Of a stretch of DNA of 64,000 bases, positions 1-8,130 are shown piece after piece. This DNA is from Rhodococcus sp. 14-1411-2a. Lineage in GTDB: Bacteria; Actinomycetota; Actinomycetes; Mycobacteriales; Mycobacteriaceae. The notes below the pieces were generated by a model that saw nothing but the letters and a program-made list of their open reading frames with translations, was not told the origin of the DNA and ran no database searches. Numbering within the stretch: the first letter of the stretch is position 1; every line of letters begins with the position of its first letter. A program made the translations under genes and the position numbers. The stretch spans positions 496,001-560,000 of the forward strand of contig NZ_NPGA01000015.1 in NCBI RefSeq assembly GCF_002259485.1. Reading direction: 5' to 3'.

Positions 1-458
1 GCGACCGGTGCGGTGATGTCGATGACGTCGGCGAAGTCGGGTCCGACGGCGATCTTTTTCATGTAGAAGACGGCGGACGGATCGAACATCGCGCCACGCT
101 CGGCGACGGCGAGAACCGAGATGGCGTTGGGCATGCCCTTGGCCATCAACGTGGTTCCGTCGACGGGGTCGACGGCGAAATCGACCTCGGGGCCGTTGCC
201 GTTGCCGACCTGTTCGCCGTTGTAGAGCATCGGCGCTTCGTCCTTCTCGCCCTCGCCGATGACGACGACGCCGCGCATCGAGACCGAGCTGACCAACTGA
301 CGCATGGCGTCGACTGCTGCTCCGTCGCCACCTTCCTTGTCGCCGCGACCGACCCAGCGACCCGAGGCGAGCGCACCGGCCTCGGTGACGCGTACGAGTT
401 CGAGTGCGAGGTTGCGATCTGGCGCCATGGCGCGAGTGGACTCGGTGCTGGCCGTCAT
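1..458 (-). CDS. glpX: Class II fructose-1,6-bisphosphatase GlpX (5' part, runs off the window)
   Basis: GlpX hydrolyses fructose-1,6-bisphosphate to fructose-6-phosphate in gluconeogenesis, in the cytoplasm. The 152 codons seen begin at an ATG at 456-458 with a good AGGAGG Shine-Dalgarno sequence 10 bases upstream. The reading includes [46 protein letters not shown] and the metal-binding [15 protein letters not shown] of the class II (lithium-sensitive phosphatase fold) family. The family is about 320-345 residues long, so more than half of the protein lies left of base 1. It is divergent from the DUF4245 gene at 594, as in the glpX region of mycobacteria. The identity is firm; the end is not visible. 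Confidence 0.95.
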   Translation of the reverse strand, partial: MTASTESTRAMAPDRNLALELVRVTEAGALASGRWVGRGDKEGGDGAAVDAMRQLVSSVSMRGVVVIGEGEKDEAPMLYNGEQVGNGNGPEVDFAVDPVDGTTLMAKGMPNAISVLAVAERGAMFDPSAVFYMKKIAVGPDFADVIDITAPV

Positions 459-593
459 CGGTTTGTAGCCTCCTGGTTGGTGGGGTGTTACCCAGGCGCG
501 ATTATCTCACTTCTGTGATGTCTGCCGTGGGGTCGGGTGGTCTGTGAGGCACGCGCCGACCGAGCACTGCTGCGCAGAGGGGATACTGGTGGG

Positions 594-1166
594 GTGGCGA
601 ACAGCAAACCTCGGATTCTCAACAACAGTCGCGACATGGTGTGGTCGCTCATTCCGCTGGTCATCGCGTGTTTGTTGATTGCGGGCATCGCCAGTCAGTG
701 CTCGCTGAGCCCCGGCGGGCCCCAGCAGGGGCCCATCCCCAACTTCGACGTGGACACCGCGTTGCAGTACGACGCGTCGGAAATCGGCTTTCCGGTGCGT
801 AATCCGGCTGTTCCGGAGGATTGGACGCCCAACTCGGGCAGTCGTCCGACGATCTCCGGCGACAACGGGGGACCGGTGTCGACTGTCGGGTACATCACCG
901 GATCGGGTGCGTATCTGCAGCTGACCCAGACCAGCGCCGTCGAGGAAGTGTTGGTCCCCTTCGTGGCCGGCGACGAGACGGTGTACGCGTCGGGCGCGCA
1001 GAACGTGTCGGGTCGAGATTGGGTCGTCTACGGCGAGGAAGGTTCGCGGAAGTACTGGGTCTCGGACTTCGGCGATGTGCGAATCCTGCTGGGCGGTACC
1101 GCGAACGACGCAGACTTCACCACGCTCGCCGAGGCCCTAGAGGTCGCCGAACCGCTGGAGCCCTAG
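594..1166 (+). CDS. DUF4245 family membrane-anchored protein
   Basis: This is a conserved actinobacterial protein of unknown function. I chose the GTG at 594 because a GAGGGG motif lies just upstream and the preceding 19 codons look non-coding; it gives 190 residues. The N-terminus is a short cytoplasmic stretch ([14 protein letters not shown]) followed by one membrane segment ([19 protein letters not shown], about residues 13-31). The rest is an extracytoplasmic domain containing [19 protein letters not shown] and a C-terminal region with DWVVYGEEG. In mycobacteria the homologous gene sits between glpX and the exonuclease VII genes, as here. The stop codon overlaps the convergent xseB stop by four bases (CTAG). 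The family call is good; the function is unknown. Confidence 0.85.
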   Translation: MANSKPRILNNSRDMVWSLIPLVIACLLIAGIASQCSLSPGGPQQGPIPNFDVDTALQYDASEIGFPVRNPAVPEDWTPNSGSRPTISGDNGGPVSTVGYITGSGAYLQLTQTSAVEEVLVPFVAGDETVYASGAQNVSGRDWVVYGEEGSRKYWVSDFGDVRILLGGTANDADFTTLAEALEVAEPLEP

Positions 1167-1387
1167 CTGTCCTTCTCGGTGCTCGCGAGCGCGGTCTCGA
1201 TCCGCTTGCGGGCTCCGGCGAGCTGCTCCTCACAGCGGGTGGCCAGCTGCTCTCCGCGCTCCCACAGGGCCAGGGAGGCGTCGAGATCGAGCCCGCCCTG
1301 CTCGAGGATCTTCACCACGCCCACCAGTTCGTCCCTGGCCTCTTCGTAGCCCAGTTCCGATACCGGCTTGTCTTCGTTCTCGCTCAT
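1163..1387 (-). CDS. xseB: Exodeoxyribonuclease VII small subunit XseB
   Basis: This is the small subunit of exonuclease VII, the ATP-independent single-strand DNA exonuclease; several XseB chains coat one XseA. The 74-residue product has the family pattern [20 protein letters not shown], then [17 protein letters not shown] and [13 protein letters not shown], forming the expected helical pair. I chose ATG 1387 because AAGGAG lies seven bases upstream. An in-frame ATG at 1405 (MTEGVR...) would overlap the end of xseA and has no ribosome site. It follows xseA by 14 bases and is surely co-transcribed with it. The 3' end overlaps the convergent DUF4245 gene by four bases. Confidence 0.95.
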   Translation of the reverse strand: MSENEDKPVSELGYEEARDELVGVVKILEQGGLDLDASLALWERGEQLATRCEEQLAGARKRIETALASTEKDS

Positions 1388-1401
1388 ACGTACTCCTTCT
1401 G

Positions 1402-2664
1402 TCATTTGACTCGCCCCATGACTGCGGCGGTGACGGCACCGTCGGCCACTCGCACTCTGATCTGTGTACCCGGTGGCGCGTCCTCGACCGAACGCAGAAC
1501 CTCGGGATCCGAACCCGCAACCACCCGCTGTACGACGGCATAGCCACGAGCAAGTGTGGCAGCAGGCCCCAGCGTCGACAGCCTTGCCCGCAGATGCTCG
1601 ACGAGCGTGTCCTGGGTGGTGAGTTCGCGTTGCACGTCGCGTCGCGCCGCCTCCAGCAGACGTCGAACCTCCTCGCGGCGTTGCTCGAGCGAGGCCAATG
1701 GGTCCGCCAGTACCGGCCGGTGTCGGAGCATGTCCAGGCCGCGTGCCTCGCGCTCGACCCAATTGCGTAGCGCTGCAGCACTTCTCGACTTCAGCTCCGA
1801 GACCAGAGCTTGTTCGGCGACGGCGTCGGGCACCACGAGTTTGGCGGCATCGGTGGGAGTTGCGGCGCGCAGGTCCGCGACGTGATCGCTCAGTGGGCTG
1901 TCGGGCTCGTGGCCGATGGCACTGACGATCGGCGTGGTGGCGCGCGAGATGGCGCGGCACAGGGCTTCGTCCGAGAACGGCAGCAGATCCTCGACGCTTC
2001 CGCCGCCGCGGGCGAGGATGATGACATCGACGCTGGGGTCGTCGTCCAGATCTTTCAGCGCATCCAGAATCGCCGGCACCGACTGTGGCCCCTGGACCGG
2101 AGTGTTGCGAACCTCGAATCGCACCGCGGGCCAACGCCTCTGCGCGACGGTGAGCACGTCCTTCTCGGCTGCGCTGGCGCGCGCAGTGATCAGGCCGATG
2201 GTGCCCGGCAGAAACGGCAACGGGCGCTTGAGGCGTGGGTCGAACAACCCCTCTGCGGCGAGCAGCGCTCTGAGCCGCTCGATGCGGGCCAACAGTTCGC
2301 CGACGCCCACCGCGCGAATGTCCGTGGCGCGCAACGAAATGGTTCCGCGGCCGGTGAAGAACGACAGCTTGCCGTAGAGGATGACTCGCGCACCCTCGGT
2401 CAACGGAACCGGAGAGCGGTCGAGCAGTTGCGGCGAGCACGTCACCGACAACGACATGTCGGCCGACGGATCACGCAGCGTCAGAAACGCCGTCCTCGTG
2501 CCGGGACGCGCGTTGATCTGCGTGAGCTGGCCCTCCACCCAGATGGAGCCGAGCTTGTCGATCCAGCCCGCCACCTTCATGGCGACGGTACGCACCGGCC
2601 ATGGCTGTTCGGCGGTGCTCGAGCCTGGCTGGGTCGGACCGGACTGCGTTGAGGGAGTGCTCAC
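1402..2664 (-). CDS. xseA: Exodeoxyribonuclease VII large subunit XseA
   Basis: This is the catalytic large subunit of exonuclease VII (420 residues). An N-terminal OB-fold (about 20-120; [33 protein letters not shown]) binds DNA. The nuclease domain follows, with [23 protein letters not shown] and the conserved [49 protein letters not shown]-terminal helical arm precedes the tail GYAVVQ. The start is GTG at 2664, overlapping the TGA of the upstream lipid-droplet gene as GTGA. There is no strong Shine-Dalgarno sequence, so translation is probably coupled to that gene. The length is typical for actinobacteria. Confidence 0.96.
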   Translation of the reverse strand: MSTPSTQSGPTQPGSSTAEQPWPVRTVAMKVAGWIDKLGSIWVEGQLTQINARPGTRTAFLTLRDPSADMSLSVTCSPQLLDRSPVPLTEGARVILYGKLSFFTGRGTISLRATDIRAVGVGELLARIERLRALLAAEGLFDPRLKRPLPFLPGTIGLITARASAAEKDVLTVAQRRWPAVRFEVRNTPVQGPQSVPAILDALKDLDDDPSVDVIILARGGGSVEDLLPFSDEALCRAISRATTPIVSAIGHEPDSPLSDHVADLRAATPTDAAKLVVPDAVAEQALVSELKSRSAAALRNWVEREARGLDMLRHRPVLADPLASLEQRREEVRRLLEAARRDVQRELTTQDTLVEHLRARLSTLGPAATLARGYAVVQRVVAGSDPEVLRSVEDAPPGTQIRVRVADGAVTAAVMGRVK

Positions 2665-3260
2665 TTGGCCTTGGCGGTGGTGATGCGGTTGGCCAACATG
2701 GTCTGGAACGGTGCGCGGGCGAGCGTGTCGTTCTCGTAGTCCAGCAGAGTTTCGAGGTCCTCGATCGAGAGCGTGCGCAGGCGTGCGCGCAGCTGGGCAA
2801 GGGCGAGGGTGTCGAAGTCGATCATCTCGACGATCTCGGGCTTGTCCGCAGAGGGCGCGCGCTTGGCCGAGGTGTCCTGCACCGGCTCGTCCAGCGGAGG
2901 CGTCGAGTACAAGGCGAAGCGGCCGTTCGCCGCGACCGGCTCGGCCACGGGGGCGTCGGGCACATCGACGTCATCGGTGACGACCGGGGCGTCGAACACG
3001 TCGTCTTCGTCCTCGTCGAAGCTGGCCCAGGAGGGCTGCTCCTCGGTGGGGGTCCCGATCACCGGCAAGCTCGCGATGATCAGATCGCCCTTGATGGCCA
3101 ACGCCGTCACCTGCTGCTGAAATCGCATCCCGCGGGCCAGCGCTTCGCTGACGACCGTCATCGGCAGCATCAGAGCGGAACCGGGAAGCTTGCGAGCCTC
3201 TTCCACGACGGTCACGGCGACGCCTGCAGCCACACGCGCTGCAAAGGGGACTCGAGTCAT
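2661..3260 (-). CDS. Lipid droplet-associated protein (MLDS-like)
   Basis: The 199-residue product has the arrangement of the small lipid-droplet protein of oleaginous rhodococci. The N-terminal part is an amphipathic, weakly hydrophobic region ([33 protein letters not shown], then [17 protein letters not shown]). A long acidic linker follows (about residues 75-100, [14 protein letters not shown]). A C-terminal helical motif, LPIL-like in related proteins, reads [29 protein letters not shown]. Known homologues coat triacylglycerol droplets and limit their size; the role here is inferred. The start is ATG 3260; a GTG six bases upstream is also possible, and the ribosome site (GGTGGG) is weak. 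It overlaps xseA by four bases and is divergent from ispH. Confidence 0.8.
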   Translation of the reverse strand: MTRVPFAARVAAGVAVTVVEEARKLPGSALMLPMTVVSEALARGMRFQQQVTALAIKGDLIIASLPVIGTPTEEQPSWASFDEDEDDVFDAPVVTDDVDVPDAPVAEPVAANGRFALYSTPPLDEPVQDTSAKRAPSADKPEIVEMIDFDTLALAQLRARLRTLSIEDLETLLDYENDTLARAPFQTMLANRITTAKAK

Positions 3261-3382
3261 GCCCACCAGACTGCCCGAAACGGTGAACTTTGGGTAGCCG
3301 ACAGGCTGTAGGACCCGTTGCAGCCGGGGCCGGAGGACATGGAAACGAGGCAGGCGAGCTCGGTGCACGTATCCTGGGAGGT

Positions 3383-4390
3383 ATGTCTTCGGCTGTTCCT
3401 CTGAATCTTGGTATTGCACAGTCCGCCGGTACGGGTAAGTCCTCGTACGCCGGGGGTAAGCGAGTGCTGCTCGCGGAGCCGCGGGGCTACTGCGCTGGTG
3501 TCGATCGTGCGGTCGAGACCGTCGAGAAAGCGCTGGAGCAGCACGGTGCGCCGGTGTACGTGCGCAAGGAGATCGTGCACAACAAGCACGTGGTCGAGAC
3601 GTTGTCCGATCGCGGTGCGGTGTTCGTGGAAGAGACCGACGAGGTGCCCGAGGGATCGCTGCTCGTGTTCTCCGCACACGGCGTCTCGCCCGCCGTGCAC
3701 ACGTCCGCGGCCGAGCGGAACCTGCGCACGATCGACGCCACCTGCCCGTTGGTGACCAAGGTGCACCAGGAAGCCAAGCGCTTCGCTCGCGACGACTACG
3801 ACATCCTGCTCATCGGCCACGAGGGCCACGAGGAGGTCGAGGGCACCGCGGGCGAGGCACCCGAGCACATTCAGCTGGTGGACGGCCCCGACTCGGTCGC
3901 CAACGTCACCGTCCGTGACGAGAGCAAGGTCATCTGGCTGTCCCAGACCACACTGAGCGTCGACGAGACCATGATGACGGTCGCCAAGCTGCGCGAGCGC
4001 TTCCCGACGCTCCAGGACCCGCCGAGCGACGACATCTGCTATGCCACGCAGAACCGTCAGGTCGCGGTGAAGGCGATGGCACCGGAATGCGATCTGGTGA
4101 TCGTCGTCGGTTCGAAGAACTCCTCTAACTCGGTGCGGTTGGTCGAGGTCGCACTGGGCGCGGGTGCGCGGGCGAGCTACCTCGTCGACTACGCCAAGGA
4201 GATCGACCTGGCCTGGCTCGACGGGGTCGAGACGATCGGCATCACCTCGGGTGCATCCGTACCGGAGATCCTGGTGCAGGGCGTCATCGAACTGTTCGCG
4301 GAGCACGGCTACGCCGACGTACAGCCGGTCACCACTGCCAACGAGACCCTGGTGTTCTCCCTGCCTCGTGAGCTGCGCCCAGCCCGCTAG
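3383..4390 (+). CDS. ispH: 4-hydroxy-3-methylbut-2-enyl diphosphate reductase IspH
   Basis: IspH is the last enzyme of the MEP isoprenoid pathway. It reduces HMBPP to isopentenyl and dimethylallyl diphosphate using an iron-sulfur cluster. The 335-residue protein shows the three cluster cysteines, Cys37 in [12 protein letters not shown], Cys121 in [11 protein letters not shown] and Cys219 in [10 protein letters not shown]. It also has the substrate-binding [14 protein letters not shown] and [14 protein letters not shown], and the C-terminal [14 protein letters not shown] chose ATG 3383 because GGGAGG lies directly upstream; a longer in-frame opening to 3290 has no such site. It is divergent from the lipid-droplet gene and is followed by a strong hairpin terminator. 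Confidence 0.97.
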   Translation: MSSAVPLNLGIAQSAGTGKSSYAGGKRVLLAEPRGYCAGVDRAVETVEKALEQHGAPVYVRKEIVHNKHVVETLSDRGAVFVEETDEVPEGSLLVFSAHGVSPAVHTSAAERNLRTIDATCPLVTKVHQEAKRFARDDYDILLIGHEGHEEVEGTAGEAPEHIQLVDGPDSVANVTVRDESKVIWLSQTTLSVDETMMTVAKLRERFPTLQDPPSDDICYATQNRQVAVKAMAPECDLVIVVGSKNSSNSVRLVEVALGAGARASYLVDYAKEIDLAWLDGVETIGITSGASVPEILVQGVIELFAEHGYADVQPVTTANETLVFSLPRELRPAR

Positions 4391-4408
4391 CAGCGGGAAA
4401 AGAGTTCA

Positions 4409-4447
4409 CGCCCCGTACAGGAATTCCTGTACGGGGCGTTTCTCGTT
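4409..4447 (+). terminator. Strong palindromic terminator after ispH
   Basis: A perfect 30-base palindrome lies at 4409-4438 (CGCCCCGTACAGG, then AATT, then its complement) and extends by one more A-T pair. It is followed by TTTCTCGTT. It sits between the convergent ends of ispH and the DUF6542 gene. The symmetric stem could stop transcription from both sides, although the T-rich tail is only on the ispH side. Confidence 0.88.
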
Positions 4448-4451
4448 CGAA

Positions 4452-5630
4452 CTAGTCGCTGTGACGGTCGCGGTAGCGAACCTTCGGCACCGGGTGCGGG
4501 GGAATGTCGTCCCGGCGCGGGTCAGGCAGAGAATGGCTGCCCTGGCCGTTTCCGGCGGTGTAGTCGGTGGCAGCGGGGGCGCTCGTCCGAGGAGTCACGA
4601 CCGGCCGAGCTCCGGAGCCGTACGGATCGGCAGCCTCCCGCGGAGCGTTGACCCGAGTCGATCGCTCGCGACGAGGTTCGGTCGAATACCGCGGCTCTGC
4701 CGAGTAGCGAGGCTCCGGCGCAAAAAGCGACTCGGACGGTTGCGGCCGCTGTGCATCACGTGCTTCACGGGACTGCGCTCGACGAGACTCTGCCTGCGGA
4801 TACTGCGTTCGTGGGTATTCAGGCTTCTGGTGCTCTGGCTTGTGGTCCTGACGCGGGGCCTCGGCGGAGTATCGAGTCTGCGGTGCCGAGGTCGGGGTAG
4901 ACGATCGCCGGGGGCTCACGGTGGGATCTGCCGCAGCACGAGAGCCGGTGCGAGGGGTCGAACGCGGGCGAGGATCGGTGCTTCTGCGACCGACGTACGG
5001 CCCGGGCACGATGTCGGTTGCCTCGGCCGCGGAATCGGTGCTGCGATCGGCTGCGGCTGCTCGCCTGCGGGAGCGTTCGGGGCGCTCTTCCTGTGCCCGA
5101 CGCTGTGCTCTGGTGGGCTTGTCATCGCTGGGCTTCGGGCTGCGTCGCACAGTGCCCTCGGCCTTCTGGCTTCGCCGAAGGGTGGGGGCATGCGTGTTCT
5201 GCCGTTTGAGCACGATGCGAAGCACTCCGAGTCCGACGGCGACCAGGGTGCCGAGCAACATCAACGGAAACCGGTTGACCAGTGGAATGGCAACGTTGAG
5301 GATGATGTCCTTGAGGCTGGTGCCTGCGTTGTCGGTGAAGTACTGGTACGACAGCGGCACGGCCACGAACAGGATCAGCGGGGCTTGCACCATCGCGGTG
5401 AACAGTCCGCGGAAGCGGACGAGAAGGACGCCGGCGATGCAGCCGAGGACGTACATGAACGCGAACGCACCGGTCAGCTCGGTACCGCGTGCGGCATCGA
5501 TCAGGAATCCGAGAAAGGTCAGTCCCGCGGCGATCGCGACGGCACCCCATGCGGGAACGCCGGGCAGGGTCGCGAGGATGGATCGGTGATCCAGCGGTAC
5601 CCCGGAGCGGGCACGTTGGGAGGTAGACAC
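4452..5630 (-). CDS. DUF6542 membrane protein with long disordered tail
   Basis: This conserved actinobacterial protein (392 residues) has no known function. The first 150 residues contain about four membrane segments (VPAWGAVAIAAGLTFLGFLID, GAFAFMYVLGCIAGVLLV, LFTAMVQAPLILFVAVPLSY, PLMLLGTLVAVGLGVLRIV), which form the DUF6542 domain. The remaining 240 residues are a low-complexity, basic, Arg/Ser/Pro-rich cytoplasmic tail. The tail has loose repeats of RYSAEPRYSTEPR and YPRTQYPQ type. The start is GTG 5630 behind GGGGG. It lies 20 bases downstream of rmuC on the same strand. The equivalent gene lies next to lytB2/ispH in mycobacteria. The membrane topology is clear; the function is unknown. 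Confidence 0.82.
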   Translation of the reverse strand: MSTSQRARSGVPLDHRSILATLPGVPAWGAVAIAAGLTFLGFLIDAARGTELTGAFAFMYVLGCIAGVLLVRFRGLFTAMVQAPLILFVAVPLSYQYFTDNAGTSLKDIILNVAIPLVNRFPLMLLGTLVAVGLGVLRIVLKRQNTHAPTLRRSQKAEGTVRRSPKPSDDKPTRAQRRAQEERPERSRRRAAAADRSTDSAAEATDIVPGPYVGRRSTDPRPRSTPRTGSRAAADPTVSPRRSSTPTSAPQTRYSAEAPRQDHKPEHQKPEYPRTQYPQAESRRAQSREARDAQRPQPSESLFAPEPRYSAEPRYSTEPRRERSTRVNAPREAADPYGSGARPVVTPRTSAPAATDYTAGNGQGSHSLPDPRRDDIPPHPVPKVRYRDRHSD

Positions 5631-5650
5631 CCCCCGAGGTTAGCCGTTGT

Positions 5651-6817
5651 TCAGCCCACTGCATCGCTGACATGACCGAAGTCGTGCCGGTAGCGGGACG
5701 AATCGGACAGTTTGGGTCGCTCGTCCACTCGGGCGATGTCCACCGGATCGGCGTCGAACAGCTCGAGCTCGTGCAGCTTTCTCGCCGTCACGCTCACCCG
5801 GGTATCGACGGACCCGACGGTGGAATTGAAGGATTCCACGGCCTTGCCGAGGTGGGCACCGAGCTTGTCCAGGTGTGTCGAGACGACACCGATTCGCGTG
5901 TACAGCTCGCGTCCCAGTTGCTGGATGTGCGCAGCGTCCTCCGCCAGCGACTCCTGCTTCCACGTGTAGGCAACGGTTCGTAGTAACGCGACCAGGGTGG
6001 TCGGGGTGGCCAGGATCACGTTCCTGCCGAAGGCGTACTCGAGCAGGCCGGTGTCCGAGGTCAGGGCCGCGTCGAGAAACGGGTCGCCGGGAACGAACAG
6101 CACAACGAACTCCGGCGTCGGCTCGAACGCCTGCCAGTACGCCTTGTCGGCCAGCTGGTCGATGTGAGTGCGCAGTTGCTTGGCGTGGCGTCGCAGATTC
6201 TTCTCCCGCGCGGCGGGATCCTCGTCCTGGGCGGCATCGAGGTACGCCGCGAACGGCACTTTGGCGTCGACGACGATCTGTCGACCGCCGGCGAGACGCA
6301 CGATCATGTCGGGTCGGATGCCGTCCTTGCTCACCTGCGTGTCGAAATCGCAGTGCTTGACCATGCCCGCGAGTTCGACGACCCGCTCGAGCTGGATCTC
6401 GCCCCACCGGCCCCGGATCTGCGGTGCACGCAATGCCGTGACCAGCTGACCGGTCTGGGTGGACAGATGCATCGACGCTCGATGCATCCCGGTGACCTGC
6501 TCGGACAATCCCGCGTACGCCCGAATGCGATTGTGCTCGACCTGGCGCACGTGCTCGGAGAGCGCATCGACGGCGTCGTGCAGCGGCTCGACCAGGTGTG
6601 AGACCTGCTGGCCGATCACGGTCGAATTGCGTCGCGCGGAATCCTCGTTGACCGCACTCAACGACTGCCGAAGCATGCCCTCGTGCTCGCGGAGCGCGGC
6701 CAGCTGGGCTTCGGCTCGAACGGCACGGTCGCCCACCCGCGAGGCGTGCAACAACCAGCCGACGACCGCCCCGATACCGAGAGCGACGAGCAGGCCGAAC
6801 GCGGTGAGAATGTTCAT
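5651..6817 (-). CDS. rmuC: DNA recombination protein RmuC
   Basis: RmuC-family proteins carry a PD-(D/E)XK-like nuclease core and limit DNA inversions in E. coli. The 388-residue product begins with one membrane anchor (MNILTAFGLLVALGIGAVVGWLL) followed by a coiled-coil region (about 25-110). The RmuC core follows: RGRWGEIQLERVVELAGMVKHCDF, IVVDAKVPFAAYLDA and ADKAYWQAFEPTPEFVVLFVPGDPFLDAA. The ATG at 6817 is chosen because the anchor begins there. A longer reading to 6880 adds a Cys-rich piece with no homology that I recognise. The Shine-Dalgarno sequence is weak. It is divergent from sbcD, whose start is 122 bases away. Confidence 0.93.
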   Translation of the reverse strand: MNILTAFGLLVALGIGAVVGWLLHASRVGDRAVRAEAQLAALREHEGMLRQSLSAVNEDSARRNSTVIGQQVSHLVEPLHDAVDALSEHVRQVEHNRIRAYAGLSEQVTGMHRASMHLSTQTGQLVTALRAPQIRGRWGEIQLERVVELAGMVKHCDFDTQVSKDGIRPDMIVRLAGGRQIVVDAKVPFAAYLDAAQDEDPAAREKNLRRHAKQLRTHIDQLADKAYWQAFEPTPEFVVLFVPGDPFLDAALTSDTGLLEYAFGRNVILATPTTLVALLRTVAYTWKQESLAEDAAHIQQLGRELYTRIGVVSTHLDKLGAHLGKAVESFNSTVGSVDTRVSVTARKLHELELFDADPVDIARVDERPKLSDSSRYRHDFGHVSDAVG

Positions 6818-6939
6818 GGACCAGATGATGCAGGACGGCACCGACAACTTCGGTTCGCGACGGCATGCACCGCAGCTCACGTCCGACAGGCCGAGGCGCC
6901 TCGAGGAGTTTGTCGGTGGTTCCCGATAGCGTCGAACGC

Positions 6940-8130
6940 ATGAGAATTCTGCACACCTCGGACTGGCACATCGGTCGCACCTTTCACGGTGTCGACCTGT
7001 TGGCCGATCAGGGCGCTGTGCTGGAGTCCATCGCGGAACTGGTTGCGGCGCAATCGATCGATGTGGTGGTGGTGCCGGGCGATATCTACGACCGCGCTGT
7101 TCCCAGTGCCGATGCCGTCCTGGTCTGCAACCGCGGACTCGAGGCGATCAGAGCGGCAGGCGCGGTGATCGTCGCGACGTCGGGAAACCACGATTCACCC
7201 GCTCGGCTGGGCGCGGGTGCCGCGTTCGCCTCGGCGGGAGGGCTGCATCTGATGACGCGGGTGGGCGACGTCGCCACCCCGGTCGTCATCGAGGACGAGC
7301 ACGGCTCCGTTGCGTTCTACGGCATTCCCTACCTCGAGCCCGAGACGACGCGGGCCGAGCTCGACGTTCCCACCGCGCGGACGCACGCGGAGGTGCTCAG
7401 CGCTGCCATGGATCGGATCCGGGGTGATCTCGCGACGAGAAACGAAGCGGGACAACATCATCGCTCGGTCGTACTCGCGCACGCGTTCATCGTCGGCGGT
7501 GAGGCGACCGGCTCGGAGCGGTCGATTTCCTCCGGCGGTATCGAAACTGCGCCTGCGTCGGCGTTCGACGGGGTCGACTACGTGGCGCTCGGGCACCTGC
7601 ATTCGCCCCAGACCCTCACCGATCGAGTGCGGTACTCCGGTTCCCCTCTGCCCTATTCCTTCGGTGAGCGGTCGCATCGCAAGGCGGTATGGATTCTCGA
7701 TCTCGACGCGAACGGGCTCGGCACCGTCGAGCGAGTCGACCTGCCGGTGGTACGCGGACTCGCCCGCATCGAAGGCACGGTCGAGCAATTGACAACGGAC
7801 GCAGCGTATTGCGAGCTCGAAGATCATTACGTCTCCGCCGTGCTCACCGACGAGGTACGCCCGGTCGACGCAATGCGCTTGTTGCAGCAGCGTTTTCCGC
7901 ACGCGATCCACTTGGAATGGCGTCGCCCGGAGGGATCCGGCGAGCTTCGTTACCGCGACCGTGTGCGTGGCCGTAGCGATCTCGACATCGCCACCTCGTT
8001 CGTGACGGACATGCGCAGCGTGCCGACAGCAGCGGAGTCCGCGCTCCTGGCTCGCGCGCTGGCCTCCGTGCATCGCGAGACCGAGGCCATCCGCGGGACG
8101 GCCACCACCGCCGACCGCGGTGCTGCATGA
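6940..8130 (+). CDS. sbcD: Exonuclease SbcCD subunit D (Mre11-type nuclease)
   Basis: SbcD is the nuclease subunit of the SbcCD (Mre11-Rad50) complex that opens hairpins and trims DNA ends. The 396-residue protein has the five phosphoesterase motifs: HTSDWHIGR (residues 5-13), VVPGDIYDRAVPS, TSGNHDSPARL, LAHAFIVGG and ALGHLHSPQ. The C-terminal capping domain ends in a region rich in charged residues. I chose ATG 6940 because it starts MRILHTSDWHIG, as in the family; the upstream in-frame stretch overlaps rmuC. The stop overlaps the sbcC start as ATGA, so the two subunits are translationally coupled. Confidence 0.96.
   Translation: MRILHTSDWHIGRTFHGVDLLADQGAVLESIAELVAAQSIDVVVVPGDIYDRAVPSADAVLVCNRGLEAIRAAGAVIVATSGNHDSPARLGAGAAFASAGGLHLMTRVGDVATPVVIEDEHGSVAFYGIPYLEPETTRAELDVPTARTHAEVLSAAMDRIRGDLATRNEAGQHHRSVVLAHAFIVGGEATGSERSISSGGIETAPASAFDGVDYVALGHLHSPQTLTDRVRYSGSPLPYSFGERSHRKAVWILDLDANGLGTVERVDLPVVRGLARIEGTVEQLTTDAAYCELEDHYVSAVLTDEVRPVDAMRLLQQRFPHAIHLEWRRPEGSGELRYRDRVRGRSDLDIATSFVTDMRSVPTAAESALLARALASVHRETEAIRGTATTADRGAA

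Noticed and set aside
4164..5675. 503-codon plus-strand frame
   Set aside because: It starts within ispH in another frame, crosses the ispH terminator and runs antisense to the DUF6542 gene.
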